Positions 12,400 to 24,999 of a stretch of DNA of 64,000 bases are shown piece after piece. The stretch covers positions 11,106,204 through 11,170,203 of the forward strand of contig NC_133290.1 in the NCBI RefSeq assembly GCF_005239225.2. Direction: 5' to 3'. How positions within the stretch are numbered: the stretch's first letter is position 1; each line of letters starts with the position of its first letter. This DNA is from Populus alba (lineage: Eukaryota; Streptophyta; Magnoliopsida; Malpighiales; Salicaceae). Under the pieces are notes generated by a model that saw nothing but the letters and a program-made list of their open reading frames with translations, was not told the DNA's origin and made no database searches. The position numbers were made by a program, and so were the translations under genes.

Positions 12400-12860
12400 A
12401 CCTGCCTAGACTTAAAGTTAAATTATGTGGGCCTTGACATGACAAAATCGACTTGATTGGTCAAAAAACATCTTGCCATACCAATAAAAATAGTTTGAAA
12501 ATGAAATTGAAAAAAAGAGAGGATGAACTAGGCATAAAATAACCCTTTGGCTCAATTTCTTACTTGAACTAGGTTTAAAATTAAACTAGTGGGAGTTATC
12601 ATGACGTGACCTAATCAACTTAGTCAATTCAAAAGCAACATGGCTAGCCAATAAAAAAATCTGACGATAAAATTAAGAGAAAACAATGACGAGATTGACA
12701 GGAAAAAACCTTTTGATATGACTCCCTTTTTTAGTTTAGTTTTAAAATTAAATCATGTGAAATTATCTTTACTTGATCTAGTCTATTTAGTCAATCCAAA
12801 AGTAACTTGAATGCTTGTTAAAAAAAAAGTTTGAGGATGAAATGTAGATAAAAAAAGGAT
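12400..12860. repeat. Imperfect tandem repeat, about 162-bp period
   Basis: Three diverged units can be aligned on phrases such as GACTTGATTGGTCAA (about 12449), CTAATCAACTTAGTCAATTC (about 12611) and CTATTTAGTCAATCC (about 12780), each followed about 45 bases later by a GATGAAATT-like or GATAAAATT phrase. The family appears to be the one at 1.4-1.9 kb in the opposite orientation. Confidence 0.5.
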
Positions 12861-13929
12861 GATTTTTTTTTTTTAAAAAAGAAAATGTAAAAAATTAAGA
12901 GGAGCTAAATTGAAAAAAGAAAAAGAAGAAAAAATAGAAGTTTTACTGTTTATATGAACAGTGAAACTCCATAACAATTCTCAAATCTTTTAGTATAGAA
13001 GTAATTTATAAGGAGTATTTTTTTTTTTTAAAAAAAAACAAGTATAAAATTAAAATATGAATAGAGAGCACTTAATAGGTAATAGATATAGAGTGCAAGT
13101 AGTGAGTCCAATAAAAACATTAGATAATTACCTTTGTCAAAAGTATTTACAAACAAATATTTTCAGTTATTAGACCCTAAACTCATCATTTTATTCAAAT
13201 CATTTTATAGTTATTTTTGGTGTTGATCATCAATAACATTTGTCATTATTCATTTATCCTGAACTCTAATCTTATATTATCAATTAAATTTAAAAATTGT
13301 CAATTTTATTTCGGTTACTTTTTGTTTTTTTATTGTAACGATAAATTTTGATTTCAAAACATTTCAATGTTTCATTTTAGAGTTATATATATAATTGAAC
13401 CATCAATTATAATTAGTTTTATTCATGAACACATTTTAAACTTCACCTTCAACGCATGATTATACATGAAATTCATTCTGTTGAATTATCCTCCTGTTTA
13501 ATTTCAATTCTGACCGAAAGATAGTGCTTGAGACGGTTTTATAATTATCATGGTATCATAAATATCATGCTGTAGATAATCATGCGTATTCGGACCAAGA
13601 ATGTAATGAGAGTTTCTTTGACCAAATCCGAGTTGGCACCATGGACCCCAGCTTCTTGTCCTTTGACTTTCAAAACGGAGTTCACTTTGAGTAAATTACT
13701 AGCTTGGTCCTCTGTTTCTTACGATTCTGCAAGTTAATCACTCTTTGTTTAAAGCATTATATGTTAGTCCACCAGATTGACTGTTAATTCTTTTTTGAAT
13801 GTCGAGACTACCAATCCTAAGGTATTTTTTGCTTAATTTACTAAATATCAAGGATTATTGGAGGGGAAAAAACAATGAAATTGTTATTCAAAGCTAATTA
13901 AAGGAATAAGTTTCAAAATAAATATACAA

Positions 13930-14120
13930 CCTATTTGATATTGTGATAACAATTTCTTTTTAAAATATTTTTTATTTAAAAATATATTGAAATAGTATTT
14001 TTTTTATTTTTTAAAATTTATTTTTGATATCAATACATCAAAAAAATCTAAAAATAATAAAAATTTTTTTATTTAAAATAAAAAATATAAAGTTTTTTAA
14101 AAGCACTTTCCAACTGCAAA
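13930..14120. mobile_element. Degenerate MITE related to the 10.5-kb copy
   Basis: The left part (TTTGATATTGTGATAAC) and the interior (TTTAAAAATATATTGAAAT, then TTTTTGATATCAATACATCA) match the 10.5-kb element. The right end stops at AAAGCACTTTCCAACTGC without the CCAAACA terminus, so the element is truncated or diverged. It lies just upstream of the intact SERK gene. Confidence 0.5.
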
Positions 14121-14229
14121 AAATGAATGGGGTGGTAATCTTAGAGGGATGCAATATTGGATCTTTAAAGATAAAGGGGTCAACTAACTATTTTGTAAGA
14201 ACAAAAAGGATCAAATGATACTTTTATTT

Positions 14230-14697
14230 TCACCTTTTGCACTTCCTCCCTACCATTTGCATGCTTTGACTGGGACCCAAGTTGGCACTGCACCACTGCA
14301 CGCCACCTTCTCTCCCCCTCCTCTCTCTCCATAGGCATAAAAAGCTTAACAACAACAAAAAGATACACTAATCCAATTCCTTGTTTATTTTTTGGCCAAA
14401 AAGTGCATTAAAGTTGAAGCATTTATTTAAAAAGAAGATTTTCAAGAATCTTCTTTCATCTCATTAACAAAAAATCCTCTCTGCTTAATCTAAACCTCCT
14501 TTTTTACATGAAGACTACTAGACTTGCTTTTGAAAACTACCCTTCTATTAGTCTTCGTTAATAATGGTTTTTTCGGGTGGGGAGTGGAGGATTATGAGTG
14601 TGAGATTTTACTTCTTTTTGTGTTTTTAAAATGAGGTACTAAGATTTGGGTTTTTTGGTGATGTGGGTTTGTGTCAGTGTTCATTTTGTCAAGTTTA
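14230..14697 (+). promoter_or_regulatory. Probable core promoter and 5' leader of SERK
   Basis: A pyrimidine-rich block (14308-14330, mostly C and T) is followed by a TATA-like CATAAAAAG at about 14336, then a 350-base leader without coding potential. The spacing to the start codon at 14698 is ordinary for a plant gene. No transcription start can be proven from sequence. Confidence 0.4.
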
Positions 14698-17600
14698 ATG
14701 GAGAGAGAAACTGGGGTTTCCGTGGTTACCCTGTGGATGATCCTGGTGCTATTCGTACTCCCTCTTTCAAGGATCTCTGCCAATATGGAAGGTTCTTACA
14801 TGTTTATTTTTTCATATTAATTGTGGGTTTCTCTTGTTTTGAAATTTAATTGTTGTGGCCCTAGGAAATATGCGGAGTTATTGAGTGTGGTTGTTTGCTT
14901 TTTTATGTTGCTAGGTTGTTGACTGCAGGCTATATAGAATTATTTTGAAAAGTGAATGCGTAATTAATGCTTTGTTATTCTGTTTATGGAGATTGATTGG
15001 ATTAGTTGTGAGTTATTTTCATGGTGTTTCAGTGACAGGATGTGCGATTAAGAAACTTTTTTTATTGGATTGTGACAGGTTATGTGTAATAAGTTTGGAT
15101 TTTAGGACTTGTTATGGTGTGTGTTTTAAATTAAGATGTCATTTTCATATCAGATCAAAGGGACTCTGTTAATTACCGTCATTAAAAAATACCTTCCCCC
15201 CTTTTGAGGTTAAGTTCTTACATGAGAAGCTTTACAGTGAAGGATTTGGTAACTCATTTTCTTTGAATGGGCTGAATGTTCCAAAATTTCAGTTAGTTGT
15301 TGCCTCGGTTCAATTTTTGTTTGCTTCAAAGTGCTATGCGAGGTTCTTTTGCTTTGAGTTAGATAAGAAAGAGGAGTTTTAATGCAGTCGGAGATGGGCT
15401 TGTAGCATACGGAGATTTAATTGAGGTATCTAGATTAGGCAACTGAAGAAATTGACTTGTTATTTATTTCTGTGAAAGTGATCCTCTTCTCATGGCATTA
15501 GATGGTTGAAAGAGTACATCTTCCCAAATTCTGTAGAACATAGTCAGGTGTAATGGGTAATTTAATTCTTGTTAGAGGATATCAAAGATGGTGAAATCTA
15601 GTGCTGATGTGACGTTGAGTGACTGTGCCTCAAAGCTCTAGAAGTGTGCTTTATCTCATTGTTGCTTTTCTTCCTTTGGTTGATCTTCATCTCACAATTT
15701 TGTGATTAAAATTGTTTGCATCTGTACGCAGGTGATGCATTGCATAATCTACGGATAAATCTACAAGATCCTAACAATGTCCTGCAGAGCTGGGATCCTA
15801 CCCTTGTTAACCCCTGTACATGGTTTCATGTTACATGCAACAATGACAATAGTGTTATTAGAGTGTAAGCAACCTTGTGTAATGAATCACTTTGTTAAAA
15901 GAGACTCTGCTTGTTTTATGATCTTCGATATGCTAAAGGTGTCATTTCTTGTCTCCCACAGTGACCTTGGAAATGCAGCATTATCTGGTCAATTGGTCCC
16001 GCAGGTTGGCCAGCTTAAGAATTTACAGTACCTGTAAGTCATCCTTAAGAGTGTTTATTATCTGCATTCTAATGCTGTGTCTATTTCTTGTGGTTAACTG
16101 CTTCTTCTCTCTATGCTTCTGTTAACTCTGAATTACATTATTTTGTGCATTCTTGATTGACAATTTTTATGTTCAATGTTTGCTACCTCTCTAATCATCC
16201 TTACTTTCTTGAAATGGATTCTTCTATGTGAATATTGTTATCTGTAGATATACATAATCGGTGATGCCTGTTAATATGCCAGTTGCCGTAGTATGAATGG
16301 CTACTTTTGTACCTGTTCTAAAAGTGGGGAGGGGAGGGGGGAATGGACATGGGTAGATAGAGAAAATGAAGTCTTAGGAAACATAGTTAATCTTCCTGAT
16401 ATAAAGTTGTTGAGTGGGGAATTTTTATATTGTACTTGCAAATACTTTTTTTTTTTAGAAAGTTATTTTAGCTAATTGTTTTAACATGGTACTGAGTTAT
16501 CACATAGCTTACCTGTTTAATCTAATTGAATTAACTATTGAGTTAGTTGTTAATTAAGGTTGCTTTGATTTTAGAGGAGAAATGGATCCTGTGAATTTAA
16601 GGAATTAGCTAGCCCACCCAGAGCATGATTATCTCCATGTATTTAATGTTCTATTCTGTATTTTGCATAAATTTGGAGGTCATCACTATGTACAACAATT
16701 AGATTTAAAATTTTGAATTATGGCAAATTTTGAATGATCATTATTAATAACAACATTGAAGAAGATATAAGTTCAAACAACAGCTGGATAGGGTGTGTTT
16801 TGATGAGTATGAAGTACATTCTTTTTACTCATAGCAAAATACAAACCACATAGGATTCTTGAGAATCTTGACTTCTTTTTGGATTATTTGGTTTAATGAA
16901 GGAACTTAGCATAATTATTATAATATCCTATATATAAGAGAGAGAGAGAGAGAGAGAGTGTGTCTAATATGTGCTGAATGATATTCTTTTCTTGAACCAT
17001 CTTATTAGTTTGTATTGCTTTAACATCATATGTTTTCTTTTAAGTTTTATTGATTTGTGATCCGTTTTTTTTTGTCAGGGAACTCTATGGTAACAACATA
17101 AGTGGACCAATTCCTAGTGATCTTGGGAATCTGACAAACTTGGTTAGCTTGGATCTATACCTGAACAGTTTCAGTGGTCCTATTCCAAACACATTGGGCA
17201 AACTGACAAAACTACGCTTCCTGTATGAATCAGCATCCTTGGCCTTGCCTTGTCTTATTTAATTATCTCTCTACTGAATTCATTGCTACTTTTTAGAACT
17301 TCATATACTTTGTTTTTTGGAAAAGAGTGCTTAGTACAAAGCTTTTTTCTTTTTTTTGAGCCACAAAGCTTAATCTGTTGACAAATGTCTAGCATCATAA
17401 TTATGTTATGATGAAGTATTTCATCCATGAGCAATAGTGAAAGGAAGTGGCCATTATTGCTTAACACAAAGGAATTCATTACTAGTTTTTTTTTTATATA
17501 TATAGTTTGGTTGTTTATTAGAAAGGATTGGTTAGGACAAAGATTAATTTTGTTTATGAATATCAAGCATCATAATTAGGATGCCATGTATTGTCTTACA

Positions 17601-20600
17601 CATTTGCAATAGTACACATGAACTTCAATTATTTCTTTTTTTTTTTCCTTTTTTTTTTTCCTGTTTGATTGTGCTTGCCAATAGTAAAAGGGGGCACGTG
17701 GCAGTGTTAACTCAAGTAGTATAATGTTGCCATGCATGTGAGACTGTTCTGCAGATTGAAGTGAACCGTCCTTGATATTGGAGTACCCTCACTTGTAATT
17801 ATGAAAGTTAACTTGAAGGTTTATTATGTTTAAGGAAAGCAGTGAAATAGTCCATTTATTAATTTTTAACTAGGGAACTTGGTATGTGTCATTTGCTGCA
17901 AGTTAGCATATGAGTAATCAGCAAAGGTCTCCATCGTGATTGGTGTAGTTTTTAAATTGTCCTTCAGGTGATTTCATGATTCTGTTTTCTGCTTGAGTAG
18001 ATTAGAACTTCAGGGCTGAGCCATTCCACTTTCTTTCCTAATTTTATTAAATTCTAACTTCTGTTGTGCGTGTTTGCACATGTGTTGGTTCCAGCAGGAT
18101 TTTAATAATGAGTATATACTAAAGTGGTGGAAATGAAACTTAACATTTTTGTTTTGCACGTCTCTGTAAGGATAGCCGACTCAACAACAATAGCTTGTCA
18201 GGTTCAATACCCTTGTCCTTGATAAATATCACTGCCCTTCAAGTCTTGTAAGCACCCATCTTGAACTCTCTTCTTTTTCAGCCATCAGTACTGTGTTGGT
18301 TATAATGATGTGATACCAACATTTTGCAAATTTGGTTGCAGGGACTTGTCAAATAATCGTCTCTCAGGACCTGTACCAGATAATGGCTCATTTTCATTAT
18401 TTACTCCCATCAGGTTTTCTAGATTACAATTGAAATGTCCTATATCTGGAATTCTGGATGTTTAATATTGAACCATTAGCTAATTAGTAATTGCCTTAAA
18501 CAGCTTTGCAAATAACTTGGACCTATGTGGCCCAGTTACGGGGAAGCCTTGCCCTGGATCTCCACCATTTGCCCCACCACCTCCTTTTGTTCCACCTTCA
18601 ACTGATTCTTATCCTGGTAATCACTTTCACTCACAGTGAATATACAATTATATCATATTATTATATTTTTCTTATTTTCAGCTTGATCATCTTCGTATTG
18701 TGTCTTACCGTGGGAATAGTTGGCGTTTGATTTACTTTTAATCCACTACCATCATTTCTATAACTGCTCATGCATTTCAAGATTTTTGCTTTATTTTATG
18801 TTGTAGCTGCCACTTGTTGCACTAATAGCCTTGTTGTAATTACCAATTCTAAAAAATAAGTGTTTCTTTTAAGACTATTCCTATTATTGGGAAGTGGAAA
18901 TTATTGTTGTAATGGTGTTTATGTTGAAATCAATGTGTTGAAGTGTGTTTTGTTCTGACAAATTTGCTTTAGGAGACTGAACTACATTATAATTTCAGGA
19001 GAAGGCAACCCCACTGGAGCAATTGCTGGAGGAGTGGCTGCTGGTGCTGCCTTACTGTTTGCAGCGCCAGCTATTTGGTTCGCGTATTGGAGGCGAAGGA
19101 GACCACCAGAGCTTTTCTTTGATGTACCTGGTTTGTGCCTCACCTTCAAAATAGACTAGTTTTAATGTTTGGATCTGAGATGTTCTTCTAACTCTGTTCT
19201 TTCTCCAGCTGAAGAAGATCCAGAAGTCCACTTGGGACAGCTCAAAAGGTTTTCTTTGCGAGAACTACTGGTTGCAACAGATAGTTTTAGCAACAAGAAC
19301 ATTCTTGGCCGAGGTGGATTTGGTAAGGTGTACAAGGGACGCCTGGCTGATGGAACATTGGTGGCAGTAAAAAGACTTAAAGAGGAGCGGACGCCAGGAG
19401 GGGAGTTGCAGTTTCAAACAGAAGTAGAAATGATCAGCATGGCTGTGCATCGAAATCTCCTGCGGTTGCGTGGGTTTTGCATGACACCTACAGAACGGCT
19501 GCTTGTTTATCCATACATGGCTAATGGAAGTGTTGCATCCTGTCTAAGAGGTACTACTTGTTGGTTGTTTCTCATTCATTTAGGTTATCTCTGCTATCAT
19601 TATGCTATAGACCTCATCCAACTGCTTTGGTTTACTCGTTTATGTGATTTTTACACTAAAGCTAAGCTTTAATGCTCATTCCAGCTTCTGCTGCTGTCAT
19701 ATCTCTATTACCACTCTAATTCATTTATATCAAAGGGGATTTTAACTTAAAACACCTTTACTATGTGAAATTGGTACTCATGATCCTTTTTTATGTATTC
19801 TTGTAGAACGTCCAACATCAGAAGCCCCTCTTGATTGGTCGAGTAGGAAGAGAATTGCATTGGGGTCTGCAAGGGGTCTTTCTTATTTGCATGATCACTG
19901 CGACCCGAAGATCATTCATCGTGATGTGAAAGCTGCAAATATATTATTGGATGAGGAGTTTGAGGCAGTTGTTGGTGACTTTGGGTTGGCTAAACTCATG
20001 GACTACAAAGATACCCATGTCACAACTGCTGTACGTGGAACCATTGGGCATATAGCCCCTGAATATCTTTCCACGGGAAAGTCATCCGAGAAGACTGATG
20101 TTTTTGGTTATGGAATCATGCTCTTAGAGCTTATCACTGGACAGCGGGCATTTGATCTTGCAAGGCTTGCCAATGATGATGATGTTATGCTACTCGATTG
20201 GGTAATGAATTCACGCCTTCCCGCTTGTTATTTATCAGATGCTTCTTGTACAAGTGTTCAAACTGCAGGAGTTTATTTTGTAGTGATTAATGATGTTCTA
20301 ATCTTGGTTTGACAATGTTAGCTTTGGATATATATATATCTTGTTTTGTGCACGGATGCATTAAATAATGCTCATGGCTTCGGTCAGTTGGATCATTGTT
20401 TCACATTGCTGTGCTGTCTCTGCTTATTCCCTTCTCCTTTTTCAGAAAACCATGCCCAGTTTTGCAACTCAAATGTTTTCATTGTGTCCTAGTTACTCTG
20501 GTGATTATATCCCCAAAAATTTTAGTGTTCTGAAATTTATTGAGTTGATAAGAAACAGGATTTGGTTTCTTACCACCTGTTATCTCTTAGCTTAATTTCT

Positions 20601-21694
20601 TCTTCTTTTTTTTTGTCCTTGGGGTGCTTTGATCATTCAAATTCCTGTAAGGCTTGAGGGAAAGTTTGGAGACTCTTCTCCATGTCATATGTGTAGACTG
20701 GGCATTCTGCTTGAACTCACTATCTTGCCTTAAGAGAAGCCTTATATTTCACCATATGATATAAGAGAAACCTTATATCCTGTAGACTGGGCATTCTGCC
20801 TGAACTCTACTATGGAAAGTTTATTTGGTTATCTCATGGAATTAGTCTTTAAATAGCATCTAGGGCGTAAACTTATTACCTTAGATAGCTGATTCAAAGG
20901 TAGTTGGTGCTATCATCATCATTCATATGGTGATTTGCTATTAGTTTTGGAAACTGTCATCCTAGAATGCCTCTTATTTCTGCATTTTCTCTTATTTCTG
21001 CATTTTCTCTTATTTCCTCTCCAATGATGGCTAGCTCTTGAACTGACTCATCCATACCTATCACCGAGGGATTTGTTCAAGAGAACAGTATGAACTTAAT
21101 TCTCATATGACATCCAAATGGGCTTTGACTATAGCTCATCTCGATTATAAATTATTTGAGTTTCATTACTCGTATAAATTGGTGAAAAATTCATGCCTTT
21201 AATAATTACTTTGGCTGCGGAGTCACAGCATGTGTGGGTGCATATCTTTTAACAGATGCAAACTTCCTGCTTGTTGCTGGATTGTTGGTGCACCTCTTTG
21301 ATAATTCTCATACTTTCTCCTGGACTTATCTATGCCTCGAATGCTCGTTCACTGATCAAAACTTCTGCAAGTTTTGCAGGTTAAAGCACTTCTAAAAGAG
21401 AAGAAGTTGGAAATGCTGGTGGATCCAGACCTGCAGAACAATTATGTCGATTCAGAGGTGGAACAACTAATACAAGTAGCATTGCTCTGCACCCAAAGCT
21501 CCCCTATGGAGCGGCCTAAGATGTCAGAGGTGGTGAGGATGCTTGAAGGTGATGGATTGGCAGAGAGATGGGAGGAATGGCAGAAGGTAGAGGTTGTCCA
21601 CCAGGATATTGATTTGGCCCCATCTCGAAACTCCGAATGGCTCCTCGATTCCACTGACAACCTTCATGCTGTAGAATTGTCTGGTCCGAGATGA
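14698..21694 (+). CDS. SERK: Somatic embryogenesis receptor-like kinase (SERK1/2 type), intact
   Basis: Eleven exons join in frame: 14698-14791, 15732-15864, 15962-16033, 17079-17222, 18176-18247, 18342-18413, 18504-18616, 18999-19130, 19209-19550, 19807-20201 and 21380-21694. The sum is 1884 nt, or 627 codons plus TGA, the usual SERK size and exon plan. Domain order: signal peptide (about 1-29), N-cap with [10 protein letters not shown], five LRRs, proline-rich SPP segment ([14 protein letters not shown], about 210-230), membrane segment about 241-263, kinase with GRGGFG (311-316), catalytic Lys332, HRD at 429-431, DFG at 449-451, activation-loop threonines 464/465 and APE at 475-477. The C terminus ends ELSGPR. 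SERKs are plasma-membrane co-receptors that pair with ligand-binding LRR kinases (brassinosteroid, immune, phytosulfokine, anther signalling). The SPP length and the tail [11 protein letters not shown] favour the SERK1/2 clade over BAK1. All motifs are intact and nothing suggests loss of function. Confidence 0.96.
16938..16960. repeat. (AG)n microsatellite in SERK intron 3
   Basis: About eleven AG dinucleotides followed by a short GT run, inside the third intron. Confidence 0.85.
20692..21016. repeat. Small direct repeats in SERK intron 10
   Basis: TGTAGACTGGGCATTCTGC plus TGAACTC occurs at 20692 and 20781 with one mismatch, 89 bases apart. Further on, an 18-base unit CTTATTTCTGCATTTTCT is repeated in tandem near 20980-21016. 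Both lie within the 1178-base last intron, just before the exon that encodes the C-terminal kinase lobe. No coding role is visible. Confidence 0.7.
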
Positions 21695-22140
21695 TCATAC
21701 CTTTTCGATAGATAAGAAAATCCATGATTTACTTTTATTTTTTGTTTTTGCTATGCCCCCTTTTGCATTCTTGTCTCTAATCTTCAAGTTAACCCAATGT
21801 TGTCGCCTTAGGAATATATATTAAAAATCTGTGCATATGAATCCTTCTGGGGTACGTTTATGGATCTTACAAGGCAAACTGCAGGGCAGAAAGTATGAAT
21901 GTACTGAATGCTTTGTGCTCTTTTATTCTTGTAACATTAATGTAGTTAATCGATAGCAAAAGCTCGTATGATGACCGATCGGAAAGCAATGCTTTATTTT
22001 GTCCGCACATTCTCCTTTCTTCTTCTATCCGGGGAAATTTTCCTTGGTTTAAAGTTTCTTGGTGTTTTCAATCTTTGAAGTTATGCACCTGGCTCTACTC
22101 TCTCTTTCTTTCCTTTTTATTATTTTTTTGTTTGTATTAA
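21695..22140 (+). other. 3' untranslated region and downstream flank of SERK
   Basis: Non-coding sequence follows the TGA. It holds T-rich and AATATATATT-like stretches suitable for polyadenylation, but no single signal can be chosen. No further gene is seen before the repeat block at 22.2 kb. Confidence 0.4.
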
Positions 22141-22227
22141 GGGGCCAAACGACATGTTGCCTGCGTCCGACCCTTTTATTTTATTTTTTTTAAAATAAAA
22201 TTGTGATATTGCCTGTCACAATGCAGT

Positions 22228-22310
22228 AGATGTGCTTGCTCCCAGAGGAAATCGAACTAATGACCTCAAGTCTTGTATAGCCTGCGCTAAGAGCTACTCC
22301 AAGGGTGTGT
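22228..22310 (-). mobile_element. tRNA-derived SINE-like fragment
   Basis: Read on the minus strand, the segment gives GGAGTAGCTCTTAGCGCAGG followed about 25 bases later by AGTTCGATTTCC. These resemble the A box and B box of a tRNA-type RNA polymerase III promoter. No cloverleaf with paired acceptor arms closes, so it is not a working tRNA gene. An A/T-rich tail with ATTAATTAATTAA and A runs lies nearby. Assignment to a particular SINE family cannot be made by eye. Confidence 0.35.
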
Positions 22311-22319
22311 TAAATGAAA

Positions 22320-24990
22320 TCTTCAAATGTTGTTTTTTTTATTTAAAACAAATTACTGTTTATTTCATATCTTTTTTTAAAAATCAAAACCAACAAGGTA
22401 AAGCTAAAAAAAAAAAATTAATTAATTAAATGTAGTCATGTAAAAAAAAAAAAAAGACAACAAACTTATTAAAAAAAGATAAAGCATTTATTTCTTTCTA
22501 TTTTCAAATGTTTTTTTTATATTGAAATATACATAATAAAAAAAACTATATTTATACTATTTAAAATGTTATTTTATTAATTTAGCTATTTAAAATAACA
22601 CCATTCCGGCTGCAACATGGTGTTGGTATAAAATAATTATAAAAAATTATATTAAAGTGCTTTCATAAGAATATCCAATTGTAGCTAGTGATTTATTCTA
22701 GTGGTTTGTCTAGCGATTGAGTGCTTATTTTTATTTATTGATTACCTAATAAGTTAAGACATAAAACAATTTGTTTTTAAATTTCTAACACACTGGATTT
22801 AAATTTCTAGTGATTTGCATCGCGGATATAATTTTAGATTAGTTTTTAACATAGTAAAAGAATATATCAATATTACAAATGTGTTTTATTATATAAAGTT
22901 TTTTTAATTAGAAAATGTGAAGATGCTATTTAATTTCAATAATATAAATTTTAAAAATAAATGAATTATCAAATGTGAAAGAGTTGTTAATATTAATTAA
23001 ATACTAGAGATGATGACACATTAGATTGATTATAGCTAACATGTTAAACTTGTAAGTTGGGTTTTGGATTTCAATAGATTCAATAATTTTTTTTTAATTA
23101 TATGATAAAAATAAAAAACCAATTCAAAATCAATTTAATATTAAAAAATAAAATTAAAAAAACCTCATCATAAACCTAATGTTGAAGTTTTTATTAAAAA
23201 AAAAACATGCCAGGCCAAGTGTGTAAGCCTAAGTGAGTCTACGTGTTAGAGCCTTAAGAAAAGTTGAGGTGTTTGGGCTTGTGTTAGGCCCGTGCTCCTA
23301 GGCTATATTTATTTATTTTTCCTTTTTAAGAGGCACACAACATGTTGTCCACCTTAAAGTTTTTGAAAAAAAATATAAATAGACAATGCGTCGCCAACTA
23401 CTGTCCAGCTCAAAATTCAGCCACCACTATACTAGTTGAAAAATTACAAGGTGGGATTTTTTGGGTTAAAAAAGCATTTTTCAATACATTTTCACAAAAC
23501 AAAAAGATCTATTAAACACTATAAAAGCCTTTAGAAACCACCTACTAAGCTAAAAACAAATGCCCCATAATCACCCAAGAAAACCAAAATTAGTTGAACC
23601 CAGAAAACCAAAATGAAAATCAATCTCCTTTTTCATTCATGTTTACAAAAAACACCTGTTACCATCAAACTCCCCTCATCAAATGGACTGGAATCACAAT
23701 AACCAATCCTTATCTCTCTATTTCACATTTTTCCAGTAAATTTCTCTCTTCTTTTTAACTCAATGACTAAAAAACAAACAAATGAATTTTTGAACCAAAA
23801 TAAAAATTGTCATGAATTTGAGGTGAGCCATGTATTTTCTCTGTGTTTTACATTTCAATTCTTTATCATTTAATTTTATATTTTTATTAAAATTTAAAAC
23901 CTAATTTCCTATAATTAGACTATAAGAGGATGCAATTGAAAGAAATAAAAAAAATTATGTTTGAAAATTAAAGAAAAACAATTGGGTAATAGGAAAAAAC
24001 AAAGTTTGAAAATTAGAAAAACAAAACTAGGCAAAAGGTTCACTATTCATCTGAACAATAGTTGTTTCCTAGTTAATTAGACTGTAAAAAGATGAAATTA
24101 AAAAAAAAAAAAAAAACAAAGTTTGAAAATTAAAAAAAAATAGGCAAGAGGTTCATTGTTCATATGAATGGTGGTTGCCTCCTAATTGTTTTAGTTTTTG
24201 TTAATAAAAAAAAATATAAATTACAATAATATATTTTAAATATTATAAAAATACAAAATAAATTTTAAAATAACTATTACTTAAAAAAAAGAACAATACA
24301 ATTTAAAAAAAATCATAAAGAGAGGGTACTAATTTAAATTGAAATAAAAAAAGTAATGTAACCTAAGACTTAATTAAACTTTTAATGGATTTAATTGACT
24401 TAATTGAGAAAAAAAACTAAGTTTGAAGGCCTAATTTTAGTTAAGTTACAAGTTTTGGGGACCAATTTTGAATTTTAATAAGTTAATCAATCAATTTAGG
24501 GGCTTAATTGTGAAGAAAAAAAGTTTGAAGGCCATTTAGGGATTCAATTAAAAAAATTAAAAACCAAAGACCATGGTATAAAACATGCTTACATTTAGGG
24601 ACTAGAATTGACGGAATCAAGGGTCAAATTAAGATAAATTAAAATTTAATGGATAAGTGAGGGCCAAGTTGCACAATATAAAAACCAAAGACCCATTTAT
24701 AAAAGGCACGCGACTTAGAGGATTCCAATCAACATTTTTAAGGATGCGATTGTATGAATTAAAAAGTTTTCAGGTTAATAGAGAATTCATACGTAAGAAA
24801 TCAAAGTACATGGACTAGAATGGAAATTCTCAAAACCCTAATTTTTAGGGTTTAGGATAGGCGACGTGTCATTTGGGTTTTAATAAAAAGAATGAGTAAT
24901 GCTTCATTCAAGCACTGCTCTTCTTCTTTTTCTTTTTCTACCGAGAAGGTTGATTGATGAGTGACATGACCAAAAAATTGATGTTTGATC
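22320..24990. other. AT-rich repeat debris without genes
   Basis: No gene is visible. Around 24029 and 24142 a unit containing AGGCAAAAGGTTCACTATTC and its variant recurs with a 113-base period. From about 24380 to 24860 the sequence reads like the reverse complement of the 'caattaagtcctta' family seen at 50.8-51.7 and 61.1-61.7 kb, for example GGGACTAGAATTGACGGAA and AAAACCCTAATTTTTAGGG. These are probably remnants of LTR retrotransposon ends. Confidence 0.5.
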
Positions 24991-24999
24991 CTAAGTGCA

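Larger units (their letters stand above)
7290..14190. other. Repeat-rich gene desert
   Basis: I found no gene here. Content is AT-rich repeat debris: diverged tandem units around 7780-8250 (GAGCATGAACTCAATATC-like phrases recurring with related spacing), A-rich low-complexity stretches, two short inverted-repeat elements and one further ~160-bp tandem block listed separately. The minus-strand open frame near 11001-11267 has no recognisable domain. Confidence 0.6.

Noticed and set aside
19265..19450. Minus-strand open frame in the SERK kinase exon
   Set aside because: It is a shadow of the coding strand.
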